Positions 27,804 to 36,871 of a stretch of 59,674 nucleotides of DNA are shown here, in pieces. Source of the DNA: Rhodoferax sp. (lineage in GTDB: Bacteria; Pseudomonadota; Gammaproteobacteria; Burkholderiales; Burkholderiaceae_C). The notes below the pieces were generated by a model, which saw only the letters and a list, made by a program, of their open reading frames with translations, did no database searches and was not told where the DNA came from. A program made the position numbers and the translations under genes. The stretch is taken from contig JACKLL010000019.1 in the NCBI GenBank assembly GCA_024235935.1, positions 1 through 59,674 of the forward strand, in the 5' to 3' direction. Position 1 is the stretch's first letter; the number at the start of each line of letters is the position of its first letter.

Positions 27804-30800
27804 GGCTTGGCGGCTTCTTGCCGGGTCTTGCCGGCGTCGGTCCCGGCGGGTGTTGTCACTGTCGCAGCCGCTGTCGTGCCTGCGGTCGGCGTGGGCGCGG
27901 TGCGGGCCTTCTCGTCGAACAGCGCATCGACGCCACCGGGCTCATCGGTGTCCGTAGCCTTCTTGCGGGCGCTGGTGGCCAGAACAGGCAGCGGGTCGAT
28001 CATCTGCCAGGCCGGCAGGGCCGACAACATGGAGCTCACCAGGATGCCGCCACGGACCAGCCAGATCACGTAACCGATCGACAGACCGCTGGTCAGCGCG
28101 ATCGACGAAGCCGTCATGACCTGCTGGTTGTTGCCGGGCTGCTCCATCTGGCGCCGCAGCTCCTCGAGCTTGCGCAGCAGGTCGTCGTTGCTGAACAGCT
28201 GCGAGGAGTCTGACCGGGTGATCTGCGAAAACTGCGTTGTCAGGGCCTGCGCCAGCACCGCGTCGCCCTGGGCCACCGGCGTCGGTGCCGCAATCTCGAC
28301 AAACAGGGCCGGACGCGGCGGGGCGATCTGCACATTGGCATCGATCGCGAATCCCGGTGTCGCCGTCAGCACCGTATCGGCGACGGCGATGTCGCTGCCA
28401 TCGATCGCCGCCGGCGGGGTGGCGGCGGCATTGCCGCCTGTCTCCGTGGCCGCAGCGGCGGCCGGCTCCGCCTTGGCCTCGGCCTTCGGTTCTGCAGAGG
28501 CCGTCGGCGCAGGTGTGTCGTCGTTCACCGCAGCCACGGCCTCTGCCGGCGCCACGACCACCAGCAACACGAACTGGGCCTGGGCCCTCGCACCGGCGTT
28601 GTCCTGCGCCAGCACACGAATCTGCAGCGCGCCGGCGTCCGCGTCGCCGGGTGTGCCCGAGAACGTGCGTGTCTGCGGGTCGAAACGCAGCCAGCGCGGC
28701 AACGCGTCTCCGCTGGCCAGCGTGGCGCTGTATTGCAGGCTGTCACCCGCGTCGGGGTCCGAGAAACTGGTGACCGGAATCTGGAACAGCAGCGACTCTG
28801 CGCTCGACACGCTGCGGTTCGCAAGGGCATTGACCAGCACCGGCGCATCGTTGACCGGCGTGACGAGGATCACGCTGCTCGCACTGGCGCTGCGCACGCC
28901 ACCGGCACCGGTGTTGCCGCCGTCGTCGATGCGGCTGAGCAGCTGTACGTCGCCGGTGGCATCGCGCGCGGTTGTGAAGACCAGCCCGCCGTCCGCGATG
29001 AACTGGTTGATGTCGGCGATCGATCCGACCAGCGTCAGTTGCCCGCTGCCGCCGCCCGTGACGGCGACTCCGGCGGCCGACGCTGCCGACAGGCTGCCGC
29101 TGTCCACGTCGAAGCGCACCGTGACCGCGGCCGCGCCGGCGTCCGGGTCGGCGAACTGGATGCCGGACAGTGACGCCGGCACGTCTTCGGTCACGGTGAA
29201 CCCGGCGGGCGCCGTGATCGCGGGGGCCTTGTTCAGCGCGGTCACACGCAGCGTGCTGCTGCCCAGGCCGTTCAGCGCCGGGCCGGTGCCGGTGTTGCCG
29301 CCATCGTTGATCGTGACGCCCAGCAGCACGTCGGCCACGGCGCCGCTGGCCGTGGTGAACTGCAGCCGGCCCGCGGCAATGAAGGCGTTGATGTCGGCGA
29401 TCGATCCGGAAAGCGTCAGCGCGCTACCAGTGCCCGAGACGCCGACGCCGGCGCCCGCCGAGGCGCTCAGCGTGCCCGATGCCACGGTCATGGTGGCGGT
29501 GACGCTGCCGCCGCCGGCGTCGACATCGGCGAACTCGATCCCGGTCAGGGCCGTCGCGGTGTCCTCGACGACCGCCATTGTCAGCGCGACGCTTGCCGTC
29601 GGCGCGTCGTTGACGCTGGCCACCAGCAGCAGCACCGTGGCACTGCCGGCCTCGGATCCGGGCGTCCCGCTCAAGCCCGGGTCGCTGCCGGTGTTGCCGC
29701 CATCGTCGATCGCGATGTCCAGCGCCACGTTGCCGGTGGCATCGGGCGCCGTGGTGTAGAGCAGGCCGCCGAGGGCCAGGAAGTTGTTGATGTCCGCGAT
29801 CGTGCCCGACAGGGTCAGCGCGGTGCTGCTGCCGCCCACGACCATCAGCGGCACCGCCACGGCGGACAAGGTTCCGGAGGCGACGCTGAACGTGGCGGTG
29901 ACGATGCCGCTGCCGGCGTCGACATCGCTGAAGCTGATGCCGCTCAGCGGGCTGGCCACGTCCTCGGTGACGCCGAGGGTGCCGCCCGGTGGCGTCTGCA
30001 CCGTCGGTGCGTCGTTGACCGGGTCGACCGACGTCGACAGCGTGACGGTCTGCGCACTGTAGGCGCTGCCGCCGCCATTGGCGCTGACATTGATCGTGGC
30101 GCCGCCGGTGACACTGGCGAAGTTGTCGATCAGGCGCACCGTCAGGCCGCTGGGCGTGCCGCTGAAGTTGCTGCCCGGCAGGAAGCGCAGCAGGTCGGTG
30201 CTGCGCAGCGCCAGCGCGCTGGCATCGGCCACCGGGCTGATGTTCTGCCAGCTGCCGCCGCCGTCGATCGAGTACTGCCAGCGGCCCTGTGGCGCCAGCA
30301 CCGACTGACCGGTGACCGCGACGCCGGCCAGCTGGTTCTGGGCCGGATTGCCGGCATCGGTCGTGTCGCTGAAGTTGGCGCCGAACAGGCTGGCGACGGT
30401 CGCACCGGTCGGTGCCAAGGCATCCTCGTTCACCGCAGCCAGTGCCGCGCTGCCACTGGCGATCGGCGCGTCGTTGACCGGGGTCACATCGAAAGCCAGC
30501 CGGTAGCTGTTGGAACGTCCGCCCGCGCTGTCGACCACGCTGAACTGCCAGCCGTCGTAGTTGGCGCCATTGCCATCTGCCAGCGGCTGGTAGACCAGCT
30601 TGCCGGCGGCCAGCTGCGCCGCGGTCACGGTGTCGCCGATGTCCGCCGCCATGCCGTCGATGAACAGCGTGCCCAGCGGCGGCAAGGCATCGATGCGCAG
30701 CGCCGCAAACGACTGGCCGGCGTCCGGATCGGCAAACGCGATGTCGCCGGACAGCACGGTGTAGATGCTGTCTTCCGCGATCGTGACGGTGTTGTCGGCA

Positions 30801-32062
30801 CTGGTCGGTGCGGTGTTGGCACCGACGGTCACACGCAGCGTACCCACCGTCTGGGCCATCGCGCTGTCCTGCACCGTGTAGCGGATCACGACCAGGCCGC
30901 TGACGTTCGACGCCGGCGTGAACAACACCGATCCGCGCGGGTCGAGCGCGGTCGAGATGGACACGGTTCCCAGCGAGGAATCATCCAGAACCACGCTGGA
31001 GATGGTGATCGGCAGGCCATCGGGATGGCTGTCATTGGCCAGCACCTGCACGTTGACCGGCACGTTGATCGGGGTGCTGGCGCTGTCGTCGACCACGGTG
31101 GGCGGGTCCGCCTGGGGCGCGACGTCGAACACCAGGGTGGCCGGCGCGCTGGCGAACGCACCCTGGCTGTCCTGGACACTGAAGCTGAAACTGGCATATC
31201 CATTGCCGTTGGCATTCGGCGCCGGCCGGAAAACCAGCTTGCCGGCTGCCAGGTCGGTTGCGCTCACATAGGCCCCGGGACTGGCCAGCATGTTCCCGTT
31301 CAACCAGAGGCTGCCCGCTCCCGGAAGGCTGTCGATGCGCATGCCGGCAAAGGCATGGTTGTCCGGCGCATCCGAATACCCCAGATCGGCCAACAAGATC
31401 GTGCTGCTGCCATCCTCGGCCAGCGCCTTTGTGCCGCCACTGGCCGTGGGCGGATTGTTGGTGCCGACGGTGACCGTCAGCATGGCGGTGCCGGATATGC
31501 GGCCGGTGCTGTCGCGCACCGTGTACTGGACCAGCACCGTGCCGGTGACTGCCGGCGTGACGGTGATGGTGGAGTTGGTGAACGACACGCTGCCGTCCGA
31601 CGGCGTCACCAGGACCGCCGAGTGGACGACCAGGCTGTCGCCGTCGACGTCGTAGTCGTTGCCCAGCACCGAGACGACCACCGGCGTGGCAGCCGGTGTC
31701 GATGCCAGGTCGTCGACGGCCACCGGGTTGTCCGGCACCGCATTGACGGTGAGCTGGAACTCACGCACCGTGGTGTTGGTGCCGTCCGACACCGTGATGC
31801 GCACCGTGACCGGGCCGCCGTTCTGCGCGGAATTGGCATTGGCTGCCGGCGTGAGCGTGATCGTGCGGTTGGCGCCGCTGCCGCCCAGCGCGATACCGCC
31901 GGGTGGCAGCAGCGTGGCGTTGCTGGAGCTGGCGCTGACGGTCAGCGCAGCCGTGCCACCGTCGTCGCCGATGATGAACGCCAGCGGTCCGAGCGGGGTG
32001 TCCTCGTTCGTGGCCTGGCTGCCGATCGGGCTGATCGTCGGTGCGGCATTGCCGGCGTTGTT
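27800..32062 (-). CDS. C-terminal part of the giant surface protein, beyond an in-frame TAG
   Basis: About 1,420 codons in exactly the same frame as the 32063-35716 gene, separated from it only by TAG 32063-32065. There is no ATG at the join; the first plausible restart is GTG at 31802-31804. Content in order: Ig/cadherin-like domains (PTISPIGSQATNED...), three near-identical repeats of about 100-130 residues (about 29955-28855), a putative Ig module with DPDAGDSLQYSA, a Pro/Ala/Glu linker, a short coiled stretch LLRKLEELRRQME, one membrane segment (about 28110-28020: GYVIWLVRGGILVSSML) and a tail of about 90 residues. No RTX nonapeptides are present. Without readthrough or reversion it would not be made as part of the adhesin. 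Confidence 0.75.
28855..29955 (-). repeat. Three tandem coding repeats in the giant surface protein
   Basis: Three consecutive modules share F(S/A)D(V/P)DAG, V.SG(T/S)LSA, LTL.G(S/T)IADIN.F and I(D/N)DGGNTG. They begin near 29955, 29545 and 29165 (minus strand). They are divergent at the DNA level but clear in protein. They look like bacterial surface Ig-like modules that extend a fibre. Confidence 0.75.
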
Positions 32063-35000
32063 CTAGTAGGCGCCGATGTCCGGCCGGCCGACACGCGCAA
32101 TGCCGCGCGCATCCGTACTCGCCGCATCCGGGGCGCCGACGTCGATGGCGGTCGAGCCGGCGAGCAGCGCATGCGTCGGTATCGACGCGCCATTGAAGGC
32201 CAGCGTGTCGAGCTTGAGCAGTGCCGCCGAGCTGATGATGTCGCCGGACTTGTCGAGCCATGGCGTCGATTCAGTCGCGATGTTGTAGCCCTTGGACTGC
32301 AGGGCGATGTTGCTGTTGTTGGGCGTGAAGCCACCGCCTTGGGTATTGGCGGCCAGGATGCTGGACTTGAGCTTGATGTTGTTGGAGCCGCCCGCGAAGA
32401 AGGCGCCACCGGAACTGCCTGCATGGTTGTACGCAATGGTCGAACTTGTCAGCGTCCAGCTCGATGCGTCGACGTAGACGGCGCCACCGGAGCCGGTGGC
32501 CGAATTTCCGGACAGGGTGACGTTGAGGCCAGAGAAGTTCGCGTTGTTCTCGCCGAAGATCGCGCCGCCGTCGGCACTGGCGCTGTTGGCGCTGAGCGTG
32601 ACCTTGTCCAGCGTGAACCGGTTGCTGTTGCCGGAAATCCACAGCGCGCCGCCTTCCTTGGCGCTGTTGTCGTGGGCCCAGACCTCGGTCAAGCTCGCAT
32701 CGCCCTTGTTGTAGATGGCGCCACCCTTGTGGCCGCCACTGGCCACGTTGCCAGCCAGTTCCAGCTGCGACAGGGTCAGCGTACCGGTGTTGTAGATGGC
32801 CCCGCCGTCGTTGCCGACGGCCGTGTTGCCGGAGATCGTGGCCCGGCTGATCGTCAGCCGGCCATCGTTGTAGATGGCGCCGCCGTCCTTGCCGTTGTTC
32901 CCGCTGATGATGACATTGCCCAGCGTGGCCGTGACCGCGGAGTTGATGCGCAGCGCGCCACCGTCCTCGCCGCCGCCGCCCTGGATCTTCAGGCCTGACA
33001 TCGTCACCGTCGCGGCGCCGCTGCGCAGGTCGAATACACGTTCGCTGCCCAGGCCGGCAATGACGGTGTTGGCGGTGCCAGCCACCAGGTCGACGCCGTT
33101 GCCGATGATGACCAGGCTGTCTTTGACGTCGAAATCGCCCTTGGTGTTGTTGTCGTCCCCCGAACCCAGCAGGGCGGAGATCGTGAAGGTCCCGTCGATG
33201 CCGAACAGGATGGTGTCGGTACCCACGGTGTTGTTGGCCGCCGTGATCGCCTCGCGCAGCGAGATTTTCCCATCCGCGCCACGGTTGGCGATCAGCGCCT
33301 CGATCGAGCTGACATCGCCGTCGTAGACGTCGTTCGTCGTCGTCACCGTGATGGGGCCGCTGGCCACATCGACCACGCTGACGGCGATGGCCTGGGTGTC
33401 GCTGAGGCTGCCGTCGCTGACCCGCACGATCACGTCGTAGACATTGTTGGCCCCGGCGTCCAGCGGTGTCTCGAAGTCGGGCGCATTCTTGAAGCGCAGC
33501 ACCCCGGAGTTGCTGTCGACCGTGAACAGTGCCGCGTCGGCGCCGCCGCTGATGCTGTAGGTCAAGGACGGCGAGTTGTTGTCGGTGGCCCTGACCGTCG
33601 TCACGGTCTGCTTGTTCTCGGCGATCGAGATGCTGGCGCTGGCGCTGGCGCCGCCCCCGTCGCTGATGATCACCGGCGCCGCGGTCGGCGCCACGTCGGC
33701 AAAGCTGCGGCCTACGCGGATCTCGTCGAACCGCGCGCTGTTGCCGCTGAGCACGCCGGTATTGCCGCTGAGCGCGATGCGGGTGAAGCTGCCCAGGTCG
33801 AAGCTGCGTGTCGCCGTCAGCGCGGCCACCGGGCCGGCCAGGCCGGGGGTCGGGTTGATGTAAAGGGTCAGGTTGTCGTTGCCGGCCAGGTGTTCGAGCT
33901 TGAGCACCATCAGCACCGTCTGGCCCGCGCTGGCCGTGATGCCGGAGACAGCGGTCTGGGCGCCGCCGGCCACGCCCAGCACGAACTGGTTGCCATCGAA
34001 GCCGGCGAAACCGACCGTCGCCGAGGTGCTGCCGAATTCGAGCCCCGCCCGGTTGCCCAGGCCGCTCGGATCAGGCTGTACCAGAAAGCTGATCCAGGTG
34101 GTCGTGCCGTCGGCACCCACGCTGGTGGACAGATTGCGGAAGGCCGTCGCAGAGTCGCCGACGAGCCCGGCAATCTGGAATTGGGCGCTGCCGCCACTGA
34201 CGGGCAGCAGTCCGCTGGGGTCGACCAGGCTGCCGCTCCCAAGCTGGACCTTTGATCCTGCACCACCCCAGTTCGATGCCCATCCGCCGCCGATACTCGA
34301 ACCACTGAGGTTGCCAGAAGTTCCCATGGGCGCGTCTGCGAGCAGCGTGCTGACCGCGGACTGGCGCAGTTGCACCGCGACCGATGCCCAGTTGGTATCG
34401 GCGCTGGTGAGCGTGTTGTCCATCGTCACCGCGGCGGCGCCGGATTCCCGGGTCGACAGTGCGGAGAGGTCGGCGGCGCCGGTGCCCTGGATCTGCATGA
34501 AGTTCTGGGTCTGGTTCGCACCGATGCCGAATGCGGACACCTGGCGTGCGCCCAGGATGTCGACCACCAGGTCGCCGGTACTGGCGCCGACCACGACGCT
34601 GGCATGGGTGCCGTTGCCGCTGCCCTTGACCGGGGTGCCGATCGGCGCAGCCTGGTCGACGCCAGAGTACGAGGTCGCGCCGACGACCAGCGTCGAGGCC
34701 GTGCTCAGCGTGATGTTGACGGTCCCGGCGCCCACCGCGGGCGCCACCAGCGACCAGAGCTCGACCCGCACGTTGCCCGTGGGCGAGTTCTGCGCCGCGA
34801 CAAAGCCCAGCGCCATGCCGTTGAACTCGACGGCGGTGGCATTGCTGGCACTGTTGCCCAGCACCAGGCTGACCAGCAGCACGCGGTCGCTGCCACCGTT
34901 GATGTTGTGCGCGAAGCTGTAGCTGGTGGTGGCCGTGGAGGTGCCGTCCGAGCTTTGCGAGGTGAGGCCGACCGCCAGCGTTCCGCTCCAGGCCTGCTGC

Positions 35001-35716
35001 CCGGCTGCGTCCAGCACCGTGGGGGCCTCGATCGGGCCGGTGCCGAACTCCAGCGTCCAGTTGCCGCCGTATGCCACCGCGCCGGTGGTGTCGGTCGACG
35101 CGGCGACGTCGGCACCGGTCAGTGCGGCCAGATCGCGCACCAGTTGCTGCCCGACGCCGGTCTGCGCGAAGTCGCAGCCATATAGCAGCAGGTCGGCGCC
35201 GGCGCCCAGCGCTCGGCCCCAGCCCGCCACCGCGTCGGCGCGCGCCAGCAGGGTCGGTGCGTCGATCCGGGACTGGCCCAGCTGCATCATGCCGTCGCTG
35301 CCGTGTGCCAGCAGGTGGACGGCCGTGATGTCGCTGCGCGTCGCCAATGTGTCGGTGATCCGCGCGATGCCGTCCTCGTCGGCGGTGATGGTGATGATTT
35401 CCAGCGCACGCCCGGCGTCGCGCTGCGCCTGCAGGTCGTCCAGCAGGGTCTGGGCATCGGGCACCGACAGGTCGACGAAGACGATCTCGTGGCTTTGCTG
35501 CCGCACCGGATCGTTGGCCGATGCCAGCTGCACGTCTTGCTGCAGCACCACGCTGTCGCCGGCCTGCCCCAGCGACAGCGGCGCCAGGTCGGCCGAGTGC
35601 AGGATGCGGTCCTCCATGGTTTCGCAGACCGGGCGCAGCGCGGCCGCGACCGGGTGCAGCCGCGCTGCGGCATTGCGGTGCCGCGCGCTGTGCCATGGAG
35701 GCAGCAGCCAGGACAT
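32063..35716 (-). CDS. Giant LEPR-XLL-like / DUF4347 surface protein, N-terminal part, ending at an in-frame TAG
   Basis: 1,217 residues before TAG. The N-terminus is not a classical signal peptide. Residues 34-43 read MEDRILHSAD, resembling the LEPR-XLL element seen at the start of very large repetitive exported proteins. A DUF4347 domain follows (about 75-230: IVFVDLSVPD, VHLLAHGSDG, LLLYGCDFA). Next are beta-rich lectin-like segments, a cadherin-like module (about 690-785), and a right-handed beta-helix opened by KISLREAI (about 787-1217) with repeated GGAIYN turns. The frame ends DIGAY-TAG, where relatives read GAYE. The next codons continue in frame for about 1,420 more. It lies 6 bases downstream of the adaptor gene. 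Confidence 0.88.
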   Translation of the reverse strand: MSWLLPPWHSARHRNAAARLHPVAAALRPVCETMEDRILHSADLAPLSLGQAGDSVVLQQDVQLASANDPVRQQSHEIVFVDLSVPDAQTLLDDLQAQRDAGRALEIITITADEDGIARITDTLATRSDITAVHLLAHGSDGMMQLGQSRIDAPTLLARADAVAGWGRALGAGADLLLYGCDFAQTGVGQQLVRDLAALTGADVAASTDTTGAVAYGGNWTLEFGTGPIEAPTVLDAAGQQAWSGTLAVGLTSQSSDGTSTATTSYSFAHNINGGSDRVLLVSLVLGNSASNATAVEFNGMALGFVAAQNSPTGNVRVELWSLVAPAVGAGTVNITLSTASTLVVGATSYSGVDQAAPIGTPVKGSGNGTHASVVVGASTGDLVVDILGARQVSAFGIGANQTQNFMQIQGTGAADLSALSTRESGAAAVTMDNTLTSADTNWASVAVQLRQSAVSTLLADAPMGTSGNLSGSSIGGGWASNWGGAGSKVQLGSGSLVDPSGLLPVSGGSAQFQIAGLVGDSATAFRNLSTSVGADGTTTWISFLVQPDPSGLGNRAGLEFGSTSATVGFAGFDGNQFVLGVAGGAQTAVSGITASAGQTVLMVLKLEHLAGNDNLTLYINPTPGLAGPVAALTATRSFDLGSFTRIALSGNTGVLSGNSARFDEIRVGRSFADVAPTAAPVIISDGGGASASASISIAENKQTVTTVRATDNNSPSLTYSISGGADAALFTVDSNSGVLRFKNAPDFETPLDAGANNVYDVIVRVSDGSLSDTQAIAVSVVDVASGPITVTTTNDVYDGDVSSIEALIANRGADGKISLREAITAANNTVGTDTILFGIDGTFTISALLGSGDDNNTKGDFDVKDSLVIIGNGVDLVAGTANTVIAGLGSERVFDLRSGAATVTMSGLKIQGGGGEDGGALRINSAVTATLGNVIISGNNGKDGGAIYNDGRLTISRATISGNTAVGNDGGAIYNTGTLTLSQLELAGNVASGGHKGGAIYNKGDASLTEVWAHDNSAKEGGALWISGNSNRFTLDKVTLSANSASADGGAIFGENNANFSGLNVTLSGNSATGSGGAVYVDASSWTLTSSTIAYNHAGSSGGAFFAGGSNNIKLKSSILAANTQGGGFTPNNSNIALQSKGYNIATESTPWLDKSGDIISSAALLKLDTLAFNGASIPTHALLAGSTAIDVGAPDAASTDARGIARVGRPDIGAY

Positions 35717-35722
35717 GCCGCG

Positions 35723-36709
35723 TCAGGCCGCGGGCGCGGCCGCCGCCTTGGGACGGGTGACCGGGCCGGCGGGAGTGGCCGGCGCCGGGCCGGCCGGCAG
35801 CGTGTCGGCGCCGGGCACTTCGGCCTTGCAGCGCAGTCCGGCGGGCAGCCGGTTGTCCGGGTTGGGCAGGCTCAGGCGGACCCGAAAACTGTTGCTGGCG
35901 GCATCCAGCACCTTGTCCACATGCTGGACCCTGGCCTGCACCGCCTCGGCCCCGGGCAATTCGGGAAGGACCGTAATCTGGTCGCCCTTGGCCAGTCGAC
36001 CGTACAGGGCGGTCGGTACCAGCAGCTCGACGCGCAAGGGATTGATGACGGCAATGCGCAGCATGGGCCGCTCCTCGACCCGTTCACCCACGTTCACGTA
36101 ACGCTCGGCCACCACCCCGGCAAACGGGCTGCGTACGCTGCGGATCGCCAGCTGGGCCTGCGCCACGCGCCGCTCCTGGACCCATATTTTCTGCTGGCTG
36201 TCCACCTGATGGAGCTTCTGGCGGGCCACTTCGGCCTCGCCGCGGGCCTGTTCGACCGCCTGCGCGGAGACGAAATTCTGCGCCACCAGGGATTCGGCGC
36301 GGCGGACCTTCTGCAGCGCCAGGTCCAGGCTGGCCTTGGCAGCCAGGATCTCTGCATCGACCCGGGCCCGGGTGTCGGCCACGCTGACGTTGGCGCGCTC
36401 GATGTCGTTGCGCAGGGTCACCAGGGTCTGGCCGGCCTTGACCGTATCCCCGCGCTCGACATGCAGGCGCTCGACCAGGCCCACGACCTGCGAGCCGACA
36501 TCGGCGACCCGCTCCGGCTCGATCAGGCAACCCACCGCACGGGCCATCGAGGGTGTCGCCGGTGCGGCGAGCAAAGGCGCCGGGGCGAGGACCATGGCAG
36601 CCAGCAGGGCCTTCAGTCGCCATAGCCCGGATGCGACCCTGTGTGGGGCCTCTCGGCGCATCGGGTCCGGGCGAACGGTGGAAGGTCTGACGGAGGGAAT
36701 TGTGTCCAT
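35723..36709 (-). CDS. HlyD-family periplasmic adaptor (membrane fusion protein)
   Basis: About 328 residues. A hydrophobic signal segment (LKALLAAMVLAPAPLLAA) precedes the barrel-sandwich halves: EPERVADVGSQVVGLVERLHVERGDTV and SPFAGVVAERYVNVGERVE. A helical hairpin of about 90 residues lies between them, then a beta-barrel domain, and a Pro/Ala-rich C-terminus. The ATG at 36707-36709 is chosen; another in-frame ATG is at 36661, and neither has a strong ribosome-binding site. Such adaptors bridge inner-membrane transporters to the outer membrane. It is encoded directly before the giant protein, so that protein is the likely cargo (inference). Confidence 0.85.
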   Translation of the reverse strand: MDTIPSVRPSTVRPDPMRREAPHRVASGLWRLKALLAAMVLAPAPLLAAPATPSMARAVGCLIEPERVADVGSQVVGLVERLHVERGDTVKAGQTLVTLRNDIERANVSVADTRARVDAEILAAKASLDLALQKVRRAESLVAQNFVSAQAVEQARGEAEVARQKLHQVDSQQKIWVQERRVAQAQLAIRSVRSPFAGVVAERYVNVGERVEERPMLRIAVINPLRVELLVPTALYGRLAKGDQITVLPELPGAEAVQARVQHVDKVLDAASNSFRVRLSLPNPDNRLPAGLRCKAEVPGADTLPAGPAPATPAGPVTRPKAAAAPAA

Positions 36710-36871
36710 GGAGCAAGCATAGTTGACGACGGCGGCCGTGAAGCTTGGAAAAGCCGCTGCTTTGCGGACCCGCCCCACAGAAACACATGCCGTTACTGCT
36801 CCGGCATCGGCGTTGATATCCCCTGGCGGCTCATGATAGCAGCGGCCAGCATCCGCGGTGTGGGGCAAAAG
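36710..36871 (-). other. Longest internal gap of the giant-protein operon
   Basis: 162 bases between the SecA-like gene and the adaptor gene. I see a -10-like TATCAT (complement of 36833-36838) but no matching -35 at a proper distance, and no terminator hairpin. An internal promoter is possible but not supported. Confidence 0.3.

Noticed and set aside
28855..29955. CRISPR-like or non-coding tandem repeat
   Set aside because: The repeats are coding, about 300-400 bases long and diverged at third positions, as in surface-protein modules.
31805..32062. Apparent intergenic gap between two large surface-protein genes
   Set aside because: Reading the minus strand shows the frame is continuous and coding-like (PTISPIGSQATNED, NGGPVTVRIT) up to the TAG, so this is the interior of one gene.
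32063..32065. A frameshift as the cause of the split giant gene
   Set aside because: Both halves are in the same frame (35716 and 31804 differ by a multiple of three). Only a stop codon separates them.
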